Notes under the pieces: model-generated
The model's database searches: none
What the model was told of the DNA's origin: nothing
Seen by the model: only the letters and a program-made list of their open reading frames with translations
NCBI GenBank assembly: GCA_033439265.1
Contig: JAVTVX010000035.1
Span: forward strand, 5,870,001 to 5,934,000
DNA: 64,000 nt
Source: Dillenia suffruticosa
Taxonomy: Eukaryota > Streptophyta > Magnoliopsida > Dilleniales > Dilleniaceae
Direction of reading: 5' to 3'
Part shown: piece after piece, positions 10,656 to 21,765 of the stretch
Layout of the letters: each line of letters starts with the position of its first letter
Position numbering within the stretch: the first letter of the stretch is position 1
Made by a program: the position numbers and the translations under genes

Positions 10656-13298
10656 GCTTATATCTATATTGTTGATAAGAAGGGATGGCCCATGCTTGTA
10701 CAAATGATGTGAAAGAAATAAAATTTATAAGCCACTACACTTATCCAAATAGTATGAACAAAAAGGATGACTCCTGCTTCATTCAAAGTCCTAAATGTCC
10801 GCTGTCAACTTAATACCTTTATTTAATTCTCTGGCTTGCTTTTGCGACAAAACCAGACAATTCCATCCTTGTCTTGGAAGTTAATACCAATACATGATTC
10901 GGGCCTACAAATCTCTATTGCTCTTGACAGTTCTGGAACTATGTAATATGCAATTTTACTGCTACGTATATACAGTGAAAGAGTATTTTGAACTAAGTCT
11001 CTTATAACTTAATAACAATAACAATTTTACAATTTTTCAAAAAAATGTAATTATTTTTTTGAAAAAAAAAATCTGAATTTTAAGTGGACATTGAAGGGGT
11101 GAGAATCTGTTTGATCCTTGCAATTGGATATGGTAGCCTGTCACCTTCCCATTTCCATTAATAAAAAAGGGTCCTACGTATGCTACAAGCCACTGGCAAG
11201 TTGCAAACTCACTGGTCAAATATAATAAAGATAAGGACTTTTCAACATTTACAACTCGAGGTCAAGAGTGGAAGAAGAATCAAACCAAAGGACGAAACAC
11301 GAGGACAGGGCACTGTTATCCCAAACAACCATCTATCCATTTTCTTGAGTTGCATTTTGGAGGCTACAGAGGATCGAGTTCGTCTATGGCTACAGGGAAA
11401 AGATAAATTAATAAAATCTCGAACAATAATAGTAAAAAATTATAATGATGTTCAAAATACAGTTGTTTGTTTAGAAAAATAAAAATTGAAATTGAAAAAA
11501 AAAATTCTGTTCAAAATTTAAACAGAAATTGGAAAAAAAATCATTTAAAATAAACAACAGCCATAAATCACAATTCTATTCAAATTTGAAATATCAATTA
11601 CAACCAATGCATAGAAAATAGAAGGATTTTGTTCACAAATCTTGAAATTAATCACTACTGGTCTATTAAAATACCTCTATCTTCTCTCCCGTCGTCTCCT
11701 TTTACATAGATGTAGCGACCACATGAACCCCTTGTGGCGGTGATAATAGAGGGAGAAGATGAAGGGAGGAGGAGGAGGAGGAGGAGCCGAAGAGGTTGGA
11801 GATTTAGGCAGAGAAAGAGAGAAGAAGAAGCCAAGTTGATCAGAAGTGGTAGTGAGAGGGGAAGGAGTTAACGGGTTCTTTAGATCAAGTGAACCAGATA
11901 TAATTAATATGTGCTATACTAATTACTGGTTTAATTAAATTGGGCATAGTTATATCATTAATTAAGCAAAATTTTCTAAAGCTTCTTTGGTCAACCAAGA
12001 CAAATAACTAGTAAATAGCTTTGCATACTGAAAAATCCTCTGGAAGAGCTTTTACAAATTTTTGGAGTCGTTTTGTGCATAATCAATCTTTCCAAATTAG
12101 ATGACAAACTATTACCAAGCTCTTTTTTTTCAAAATATATATAAAGTAGTATTTTATGACATGATATCTCACAAAATAAGACTAGTAGGACAACCTTGGC
12201 TAATACACACATGGACATCATGTGCATTTTTCCCACAACATAAGAGAATTTCTCTGTAGGACCCTAAGTAGCCTTTGTTCCAAGTAAATCAGGGAGAAAG
12301 TTCAACTTCGAACTGGGTCTCCATTTCTCTGTTAATCCAAGATACAAGAACGAGAATTCAAATCCAACGGTATAAAACCCTTGAACGTGGATTACCAATT
12401 TCTCATAAATCTAGCTCTTTTTTTTTTTTTTATTATATGGGATTTAAATTTTAGATTACAAAGTTAAGAAAAAAAATTATGATTATTAGATTATCACTCG
12501 GACCAATCTAACTTGGAATGAGAGAAAAGTAGGTGCGAAAGAAACCATCCCCTTGAAATACCCAAATGTAGTAGGTGTGGTAGCAACCTTTATTAATTTA
12601 TTGTACTTGTATTTCTAATGATTCTGATTTTGCAAAATATTGGGTGGGAGGTGAGGGGCCCAAATCAAAAGTTGGTATATGATTCCCTCAAAATAACAAT
12701 CTTTCACCTTTCATCTTTCATCTTTCTATTCTTTAAGGTTGGGTCTCATAATTGGTGTTATATGCTAAAATTTTCATACCTCCGTATTAACACTTATAAA
12801 CAGGTATTAAATCATTAATAATTTTAATAAAGTTTTGGTTATTGTTAAAGAAATTGTGTACCAAATTAATATAAGACTATAAAAACTTTAATCATTTATT
12901 GTTTCAACAATTTTTATTTTTTAAATTTCCATCACTAGTATGCAGAATTATATTTTGATTAATTTAGTTTGAGTATCTGTAAGGGTTTCATTTAAGAGGT
13001 GACTCTCTCAGCGTAATCTTTTTCATTCATATATTTTAAACTTGAGATTTGATTAAACGATTTAGTATTTCATCCCATTAAATTAACTGTTTGTTGATAA
13101 CTAAAATATTATTATATACAACTCAACTTAAATAGACAAAAATTTTACAAATTTTTAATCAGAACATATGAAAACCACTAGTACAAAGTCAAAAGATTCC
13201 ATTGGAGACAATTCCCTATCACCCCACCACGACAAGTCCACCCTCCCAACACTCTTCTCTTCCCTTTAAAGCAATGTCAAATGATACCATCTCCTCGT

Positions 13299-13300
<2 letters not shown>
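10656..13300. other. Intergenic, no gene seen
   Basis: AT-rich DNA. At 11,700-11,860 there is a purine-rich stretch (GAGGAGGAGG, GAGAAAGAGAGAAG). A poly-T run lies at about 12,420. The few open frames (11,180-11,482 and 11,991-12,236 among them) show no recognisable domain, no paralogous support and no splice context. Confidence 0.5.

Positions 13301-13302
<2 letters not shown>

Positions 13303-13345
<43 letters not shown>
13303..13345 (+). promoter_or_regulatory. CT-rich tract in the presumed 5' leader of the SAUR gene
   Basis: A near-perfect CT tract ends 18 bases before the chosen ATG at 13,364. Pyrimidine tracts of this kind are common in plant 5' leaders. A regulatory role is inferred only. 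Confidence 0.4.
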
Positions 13346-13363
13346 ATATCACATGAAAAAAAA

Positions 13364-13747
13364 ATGCTAGGCAAGAAAATGGGATCAATGAAGAAACTAG
13401 CAAAGAAGGTGAAGGTAATAAGAGGGAGTGATCATCACAAGCCCCCACAATATGAATGCCTGCTTAGAGAAGGAGAAGGTCATGAATCTCCATCCTCCAT
13501 GACTCCAATCGGTTTTTTCGCGATCTATGTGGGCGAGGAGAGACAAAGGTTTGTGGTGCCTACGAGCTACCTCTCTCACCCTTTGTTCAAGATGTTGCTA
13601 GAGAAGGCATCGGATGAGTTTGGTTATGATCAGAAGGACGGACTTGTGGTGCCTTGTAGTGTCTCTGCCTTCCAGGAAGTGGTAAGTGCTGTGGAATGTT
13701 GCGACGGGAAGTTTCAGTTTGGGGATTTCATTGAAGAGCTGATATAG
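13364..13747 (+). CDS. SAUR-like auxin-responsive protein
   Basis: This intronless gene predicts 127 residues. Residues 48-112 form the SAUR domain: GFFAIYVGEERQRFVVP at 50-66, then SYLSHPLFKMLLEKASDEFG (68-87) and VVPCSV (95-100). Residues 1-20 are basic. SAURs are small, short-lived plant proteins; the best-studied ones promote acid growth by inhibiting PP2C.D phosphatases at the plasma membrane. The frame is open further upstream to 13,202, but that part translates the CT tract into a Ser/Leu run, so I start at the ATG at 13,364. A second in-frame ATG lies at 13,379. It resembles the SAUR clade with the GFFAIYVGEERQRFVVP signature, but I do not assign an individual gene name. Confidence 0.9.
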   Translation: MLGKKMGSMKKLAKKVKVIRGSDHHKPPQYECLLREGEGHESPSSMTPIGFFAIYVGEERQRFVVPTSYLSHPLFKMLLEKASDEFGYDQKDGLVVPCSVSAFQEVVSAVECCDGKFQFGDFIEELI

Positions 13748-14012
13748 GCAAACATGGTCGAGAAAAATCATGTACCAAGAGAGAGAATGTGTCGGTTATT
13801 GTACATACAGGTTTAGCTCCTGTGAATAATGGGGCTAGTTTTGATTAGATTGCGCTACAGATAGAAGAAAGCAAGCATTTTTCTATTGGCGATCTAAATG
13901 GTGGTTGTGTTTGTATTGCTTTTCATCGAAGATGAGTATTGAGATAAAATATAATCAGTTGAGATTTTATCAAATAAACAATATCTGCATAATAGAGTTA
14001 CATTAGCCACAT

Positions 14013-14051
14013 CTCTCTCTCTCTCTCTCTCTCTCTCTTCCCCCCCCCCTC
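14013..14051. repeat. CT microsatellite with C run
   Basis: A pure CT run at about 14,013-14,038 is followed by TTCCCCCCCCC. It lies about 270 bp downstream of the SAUR stop codon. Confidence 0.85.
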
Positions 14052-14317
14052 TTTGCTGCAGACTAGGCACCCACATACGCCGACTGTAATTTACCTAATC
14101 AATTCTTGTTTGTAAGGACGGTAGATCCCATTGAAATTAGCAAAATACTAAATGTTGAAAGTGCACTAGTGTTTCAGAAATCAATGCGGTACCTACGAAA
14201 TTGAGAGAATTAATATATGACATGCATGAGAGGTGTACCCTAAATCCGGTAAACGGCAATCATCGTATGTAGGGTATTTTTTCCAAAATACTAAATGGTT
14301 ATCACCCTGTCTCAAAT

Positions 14318-14322
<5 letters not shown>

Positions 14323-14369
<47 letters not shown>
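14323..14369. repeat. CT microsatellite
   Basis: An uninterrupted CT run of about 47 bp between the SAUR gene and the hAT element. Confidence 0.9.
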
Positions 14370-14371
<2 letters not shown>

Positions 14372-14519
14372 GTAGGCAATCATCGCCGTAACGAATCCGG
14401 TGCGCCTCCGATTACTGCGTTAAATAGCTTGATGACATTACTGGGGCCAAGCTCGCATTGTGACATGAGGCTAATAATTCTGTGAAGTTAAATAAGTATT
14501 GTTCGTACTTACACACCAC

Positions 14520-17199
14520 TAGTGTTGTAACCGGGCTGGGCCGGGCCCGGTCGGATTCAAGGGCTGCTCCCAGAACCACGGGCAGGGCTGGCTGCGGTTT
14601 CTAGGCTGGGCCGGGCCGGTTCTAAATTTTTTTAATTTGAACCGGCCCGGCCCGCTGAATTGGAACCGCCGGGCCAGTTCACACCGGGCCGGACCCCGGT
14701 TCGACCCGGATTTTTTTTTTCTATAAATTTTTTTTGCAATTCTATTTTTTAATTATATTTTATTTTTGTAATTCCGTTATTTTTTAACTTTGTTAATGTT
14801 TTTTTTTTTATTTTTTTGTAATAATTTATTTATTCATTTTGTTTTTTTTAATTCATATAAATAAATTAAAAATTAGATACACAAAATTTTTAAAATAATT
14901 CCACTGAATTCGGTGTACATCCACTACCAAACTCATTATTTGGATTTTAAAATCCGCTAATTTTTTTTTTGTTACATTATTTTGATTTTTACATCACTTT
15001 GATTTTTTTGTTATATTTTTATTATTATTTTTCTTCTTCTACTTCTTGTTCATCATTTTCCAAGATTTTCATGATTTCTTGCATTCTTTTTTCTGTATCT
15101 TTTTAATTTTTAATACAAATTAAGGATTTTAAAGTGTCGTCCGCTAAATTTGTACGTTTCTCGGTTAACACTCGACCACCATTCTTTTTGTCTAATTTCT
15201 TGAGTTTTTGCAGAAAAATTTCTTATTTAATAAATTAAATCGCGAATAGGTTTTAAAAATAATTCTTCCATTGCTAAACCATTCTTAAGATATAAATTAA
15301 TTATATGACATGCACATCTAACATGAAAAAAAATTCCATTTAAAATTGTGTTTAAAGAATTTTTTAAACTATTAACCACAATAGTATTAGCCGAAATATT
15401 ATCAAAAGAAATAGAAAAAATTCTATCATTTATTCCATAGTCATAAACAATATTTGAAATTATTCTATCTATATGTACACTGGAATATAAAAATTTATAA
15501 CGTTGAAAAGTTAAAATTCTTTTTTCTAAAAATCATAAATTATTTATCCAATGACATGTTACTATAATATAATATTTTTTTATGTTCATTTTTTCAACTA
15601 TCTGAAATTAATGAAAATTTACAATCACTAGTAATAAATTGTGTAATTATACCATTTTTTAATTCTTAATATCTATGTAATGATTTCCTCCTATCGGATC
15701 TTATACTACTTTTTTTATAATCGGGTTGTAAATATTTTTGTACATATTCTTCAAATACAGGACATGCAATTATGGTAAGTGGTGATTCTTTTCTTACTAA
15801 CTATTCTATTTATCCAATTTTTTTTATCCGAATTATATTTAAATGTTCCAGTTATTTTACCTCCCTCTGTAACAATTTGTGTTTGTATTGTTTGTGGTAA
15901 TTTATCTGGATGATTATTAACTAAATGTTTTTTAAATGTGCTAACTCCCAATCCTTCAAAAATTTATATTTTTGATAACAAATTTTGCAAATTACTTTTT
16001 ATTTTTCATTTTTTTCTAAAAAAATATCTATATGTTAATATCATCTTTTTTAGTTCGTATTGTGCTAGATTCTGTATTATTAGATTCAGTTTTTTCGAAA
16101 AGAGTTTCAATATCTATATTATCGGGAATTTTATTTTGAAAAAAAAATGGAGAAAGAGGAGATTGTTGAGATGATTGGAAAGAAAGTGTTCCAGCCATTT
16201 TATTAAAAAATTAAGAATAAAATTTTAAAATAAAATATACGATTAAATTTTAAAATGAAATTTAAAATTAATTTTTTTTAAAAAATTAAGATTTAATTTT
16301 TTTTAAAAAGTAATGCAAATATAATGCAAATATAATGTAAATGAAAGAAAATAAATATACAAAAAAATTAAATGTACTAATTTGACGGATATCACAATTG
16401 TTTTTCACAAAATCTTGAATTTGAACTCCCAATCTTGAAATCTTGCCAAATTTTGTTCAAAGTTGAAAGTCATAGAAAATTTGTAATCCTCCATTTTTCA
16501 CCCAAACCGTTCTGTAGCAAGAGCACTAGGAAAGTTCCTAGGTAAGATGTGGAATTTGTCTGTCCTCGCTTAAGTATCTCTTTCCTTCGATAATTAGTTG
16601 TCCCCAAACAGAATTTTTCTAGACATAATATGCCGTTGCATACTGAGTCAATGAGTTTCATAAAAATTTAGAGTATAAATTTGTGAATGTGTTTAATGAA
16701 AATAAGGATAATGATGGAAAATGTAGATAATGGAAATGAGGTGTAAATTGGTGGAAATAAGGATAATGGAAATGATGGAAATAAGAATAATGGAAATGCT
16801 AATAAAAATGGTATAAAAAATTGTAAAAATAGTGAAAATGAAATGATAATAGAAATAGTAATGAAAATTGAGAAAATATAGTAATATTGAAAGAATGTAA
16901 ATGTGGGAGAGATATTTTGTTGTGAAGATTTTGGAAATTGGGTGTAAAGTATTTATAAGAAAATTTTTTGATCTTATAAATCAAAATAATTTCAAAACTA
17001 GTCGTTTTATAGCTGTTGGGAAGGGTAAAATTAAAAAAAATTAAAAAAAAAAAAAAGAGCCGTCGGATTCCCGATTCCAAAATCTTATGAACTTGCCCGG
17101 CCTACTACAGTATTTCGGTTCGGGCCGGCAGAGTTACTATAGTACCGATTCGATTCTCGGGTCAACTTTCAGGCCCAAATCGACTCTGGCACATATCTA
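14520..17199 (-). mobile_element. Degenerate hAT-superfamily DNA transposon, complete ends
   Basis: The left end begins TAGTGTTGTAACCGGGC and the right end, read on the opposite strand, begins TAGATATGTGCCAG. These are short imperfect terminal inverted repeats starting TAG. They are flanked by CACACCAC (14,512-14,519) and AACACCAC (17,200-17,207), an 8-bp target-site duplication with one mismatch, as expected for hAT. Subterminal GC-rich GGGCCGGGCC blocks (14,532-14,700 and 17,095-17,130) are also typical of plant hAT elements. The interior is AT-rich and carries transposase remains on the minus strand. Confidence 0.88.
15040..16000 (-). pseudogene. hAT transposase pseudogene (BED zinc finger plus catalytic region)
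   Basis: On the minus strand, 15,751-15,951 translates to a BED-finger tail (GVSTFKKHLVNNHPDKLPQ). Further on, in changing frames, come a stretch like ILVTCHW near 15,550, DNISANTIVVNSLKN near 15,370-15,410 and RCACHIINLYLKNGL near 15,270-15,335. The D-N-x-S/A-N and CxxH-N-L motifs are hallmarks of plant Ac/RICESLEEPER-like hAT transposases. Stops and frameshifts interrupt the reading frame several times. The C-terminal dimerisation region is not recognisable. The protein cannot be functional; only a mobilisation in trans through the intact ends could be imagined. Confidence 0.8.
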
Positions 17200-17207
17200 A
17201 ACACCAC

Positions 17208-19430
17208 CACCCGAAGCTGTAAGCTAAGAAAGCAATCAAATAGAAAGATTTTCCAAGAGTCTACGCATAAGCACGTCACACTGATTTAAAGATAAAAATA
17301 ACATATTTCGATGATGATGTCCAGACAAGTACAACATGTGTCTGGCGTAAGGATAAGATTGGACTTGAGATTATCTTTCGTTATAAAAGCGTATTCATAA
17401 CATATATTTTTCTTTTTCCTATACCCTATTTGGAAAACATTTATAAATCAAAGTATCCATTGTTCTCGTGATTGTTAGTATTTTATTTTGTTCAAATCTT
17501 TTTGTAACCACTCCTTTCATTATTTAACAATGTTTAAATGCACAATAATTTATAAATTATATGTACCAAATGAATACACAACAACAATAGCTTTTCACTT
17601 GGCAAAAGAAAAAAGAGAAAAGAAAAAAATATATAGAATTGTTTGAGGTGAAATGTGATAGAAATAATATCACCTTATATTAATTATAAATTGTTTACTT
17701 CAAGTTCCGTACAGACCCGGAGGGATGAAAACGGAGAGTAGCAATATTTGGGGGATATATGCGCATGTCTTTTTCAATTTTGCTATTTATTTCCACTTAA
17801 GAATTATCAAATCATTGCAAGTACAAAATATCTACGTCAAAATGTCTGAATATAGAGAGAGGAGGGGTGGGGGAGAGAGAGAGAGAGTGCGGCAACTTGC
17901 TACAAAAGAAATTTGACCAAGAGTGAGACTGTTTATGGCCAATCACCTAATCTTGCCATCTTTCAACACCCACAGGCGCACAACGTGCGCAGTTGCTATC
18001 ATACTTAATTTTATAAGGAAATTATTTCTCTCGTGTTTTATTTTCATAGAACAGGCTATAACTTAGAATCTTTTATGAGTGAATATGTAATTTTTAAGAA
18101 AGCATTTGAAATTATTATTATATTATTAAATTTGGATTTAAAAAATTTCACATAATTTTAACTATATCTAATTTTCTTATTTCTTGTATCTAATTTCAAT
18201 ATATCTCGTCATAGTACCACTGCGCAGATTACATGTGTGAGGTCGGCACATTGGGGGCGCGCGTTGCCTCGCCGGGGGGTGGGGGGAACATGGAGACGGG
18301 GGGGAGGTTGGTGGGGAATCCCCACTCATCAGAAGACGACACAGGATTGAGTGGAATGATCGGATCCATCCAATTGGACCACGGGGGACTAGAAATTCTT
18401 CCGTCCAGAAGGACAAGTTGACTTTAGCCAAAACTAAAATTTAGTCACCACATCGTTAACTTCCTATACCTAAATCATTCAGCTTCAACCCTTGACTTTG
18501 TACCATCATGAGCTTATACAAAACCCAATGTCTTTCCTCGGAATTGAACCTAAATATTTTAACCCAAAAAAAAATGAAACCCACTTTTTGAAATTCTTGA
18601 TTTGAATGGCGTGCACTTCAGAAGCTTCTATAAAGTTTTTGACTCCGCCAATCCATGGATGTCTTTCTCACAAAGGGGTCACCTTGCAAAGTCGTCTTGG
18701 TGCCACCATCACCATGATTGATTTTAGCTCCAATGGTCTTTTTAATTAATTTTCATTTTTCAAATCAAAGAAATTCTAAATCATTTTTACTCGTTGATAC
18801 CTTTATCAGGACCCGAGTAGACACATACTGGGAATCAAAGGGAGAATCATTTTTTACTTTTTCCCATCACTTCTATATCTTTTTTATTTTGATTAGTTCA
18901 CACTCATGCGCGAGATGGGCAAGCTTAAATTTCAAGGAATGGCTCCTATAGATTTTATAGTTGTACCAATAACCCGAGCAAGCGGCAACTAATTGCACGA
19001 AGCTTTTTCCTGTTTTCCAAACATCTTTTGGTACGTTGACCAACGCGATCATGAGATGAGAGAAAATTCAGAGGTCCCGTACAGCCATTATGGACATTGT
19101 GATTAATCACGAAAACGAAGTCTTATCTCCACTTATTTTCTGATGTGGAAGTCAAGTCAAAGTAAAAACAGTGCCCCTTTATTATTAATTGATTTAATGG
19201 TCAGCATCTTTAACCCCGTCATTCTTTCAATTTTTTTTTTATAACTGATCTTATTCAAATTTATATTCTGATTAATTCTTTAATAAAAAAAAATTTAATT
19301 AATTCAATCTGAATATTATTGAATTTAATTTAAAAAGTGAATTCTTTTGATATAATTGATAGGACTTAAATAATTGTAATATTTGCGATTGATTTTGTAT
19401 TATTTTTGAATAAATATTATACTAATATTT
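17208..19430. other. Intergenic, no gene seen
   Basis: Mostly AT-rich DNA. The exception is a GC-rich island at 18,230-18,380 with several G runs, listed separately. A GA-rich patch lies at 17,858-17,888. Open frames at 18,177-18,431 and 18,233-18,421 overlap on opposite strands inside the G-rich island and are compositional. Confidence 0.5.
18253..18316 (+). other. G-run cluster with G-quadruplex potential
   Basis: G runs of 5, 6, 6, 7 and 4 bases lie at about 18,253, 18,274, 18,281, 18,298 and 18,313. Loops of about 1, 11 and 8 bases separate the last four. The sequence fits a potential G-quadruplex and stands out in AT-rich DNA. No gene start is recognisable nearby. Confidence 0.5.
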
Positions 19431-19439
19431 ATATTTTGT

Positions 19440-20815
19440 GACATTTGATTTAGGAGGTGACTTATTATGGAAAATAAAGAGAAAGGAGTTAAATTGGAGC
19501 AATTTTGTAAAGTATGAAAAATTGGACAACAATGTTTTTTCATTAGCACGTTGGCACGTGGATTTCAAGAGGCAAACAAGAGGTTTTGAAGATTTACTGC
19601 GGTAAAAATTTCCTTTCCCAATTATACATTCAAGAAGAAATTTGAGTGGATTTGGAATATTGAAGATTTTGAAAAATTTTATTCCATTCCTAATATTTAG
19701 GAAAAAAAATTTTTTAAAATGTAAATTTCTTAAATATTATGTTTTAGGAATTTTACTTTTTAATTTTTATTTTCTTTTTATTTATTTAGTAGTTATTAGG
19801 GTTATAAATAGGAAAAATTTTATTTTTTTTAGGGTTTCTACTCCTATATATATAGGAGTATTCCAAACCTTGGAGGAGAACCTTGGAGGAGGCAGCCGGG
19901 CAGCTCCCTTGGGGGCAGTACTATTCACGTCTACAGTAGCAACCGGCAGCCATTGTCCATGTAACCCCAACATCTTCTTTTCATTTTTAATTTAATTTGT
20001 GAGTTTTTCTTTTTTAGATGATTTTGTTTTAATTTATTTTTCTAGTCGAAAAGTTATTGAAATCTTGATTTTCAATAATTGTGAGATCTAAATATGCTTA
20101 TTCTTTCAACAATCATAGGTATTTATTTAATTTCTGCACTTCATGGATCATGATTTTCTAGAGTTTATTGAATAGTGGCCAATATTTAATAGATCTAAAA
20201 TAATCTATAACTAATTAAAACGGTAAATCCGTAATTGTTTGTTGATTTTAATAAAGTGGTAATTGGCATTCGTGTCATGGGAATGACATTCGTGTCATGG
20301 GATTAAATGATCTAATTTAAATGAACCCGATATGTGTTTGTTAATTAGAATTGGATCTCTCTAAATCTTAATACTGTTGAGACCTTCAATCCTAAGAGTT
20401 TCTCTAGGGTTGACTCTCGATTAGGAAAATAATTAATGAGATTCTCTTAATTATCGACGAAATAAGTAGAGATTGGTCGTTGGACGATTGTCGGCGATTA
20501 TAACCAATTTATTTATGGTTATGGAAATCTTTAGATAGGTCAATGATCAATCGTATGAAATTAAGGTGGAAATAATTCATTTGGCTAAAATTTCTTTACA
20601 TTGATATTTTCTCTTTTAATTGATATTATTTAATTTTCTTATTTTAGTTAATTTTATTTGTTTTGTTAATTTTTGAAAATTTCTCAAACTCCCGTATTTT
20701 TATTTTTTCTTAAAAGAGATAAATCCGCCGTTCTCTATGGATTCGACCCTACTTGCCCTAAACTCGTCTTTTCAAAGTAAGTAATTTATTTTTGGTAGTT
20801 TAACGACACATCAAT
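19440..20815 (+). repeat. Unclassified dispersed-type repeat, possibly LTR-derived
   Basis: The stretch holds a promoter-like part (GGGTTATAAATAGG near 19,800, then a perfect palindrome at 19,839-19,860) and a GC-richer segment (19,870-19,960). A 20-bp direct repeat, CATTCGTGTCATGGGA with flanks, lies near 20,268-20,300. The end reads ATGGATTCGACCC then ACGACACATCA. That ending resembles sequence I associate with LTR or leader regions of plant retroelements, but there are no gag or pol frames and I could not find matching terminal repeats. The limits are approximate. Confidence 0.35.
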
Positions 20816-21579
20816 AATTTTTTTATTTCAAAATTTTAAATCTAAAACTTAATTAAAGCATTTAACACACTTATCAACTAAATCAATGATACGCCGATAA
20901 ACAATCCCATCAATAAAACATACCACGAAGTACTCCAACTTTCAAATTAAATTTAAATTAAGAAAAAGAATCAAAATTTGAATCTGAATAATAGTTTTTA
21001 TTTGTTTTTAAAATTGAAAAATATCACTTTCGATTTTAGAATATTTTTAGTTATATTGGAATAGTCATGCATATTATCTTTACAACTTTTGTTTGTATAG
21101 GTAGGAACTCCCAAATTAAAATATGAAAAGGTACGAATCAGAATGTTTCTCTTTATGAATTTATCAAAGCTCAAGCACACAGGTGATGGCGGAAGGATAC
21201 AATGCTTTCGCCAACTTAAAAAATATAGAGTGAGAGAACAATATTGCACTAATGTACTAGAGATAGAGACGACAATTCAATATCAACAAGAATATGGATT
21301 TATCACTAAAATTGATTAATATCCTACAAAGTGTATATTTTTAATTCTCTCCTCATAAACTTTTGTAAGTTGAGAATTAGTCCCTAGATTTATGAGAGCA
21401 TTCTTATAACTAATTCCCCCCCCCCCCAAAAAAAATGTAATTTCACTTTTGCAAGAGAGATTTTCATTAACACATGAAATGTTAAAAAGGTGGATACATT
21501 TAATTGAAAAGTTTTATGATGTAAACTCTTTATCATAAGTCATAACGTGAATGCTCCTATGATTACATCTCTTTACCGA

Positions 21580-21765
21580 CGGTTAGTTGGGTTAGTAAAA
21601 TGTGACGTTAGTTCTTTTAATCAAATCCCGAGTTTGACTTGCGATTTGTGTATGGAGTAGATTACGTTATGAGAATAGCTCCCTAAATAGATCATTATAA
21701 ATTCTGAATCGAATTAGTCGAAATATAATTTCGAATATCGTTTGATATGATATAAAAAAAAAGAT
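21580..21765 (+). mobile_element. SINE-like element
   Basis: GGTTAGTTGGGTTAGTAAAA resembles the A-box side of a tRNA-derived head, and TCAAATCCCGAGTTTGA lies where a B box would be. The body contains GAATAGCTCCCTAAAT, then CGAATTAGTCGAAATA and CGAATATCGTTTGATA, and ends in an A run. The same body words recur near 54,050, 54,880, 57,850, 59,440 and 63,920. The family is inferred from these internal matches. Confidence 0.55.

Noticed and set aside
13202-13363. An N-terminal extension of the SAUR protein
   Set aside because: It translates the CT microsatellite and upstream leader; SAUR proteins normally start close to the basic region.
13748-13900. A DST-type mRNA instability element after the SAUR gene
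   Set aside because: A GATTAGATT word is present near 13,839, but the three conserved DST blocks and their spacing are not clear.
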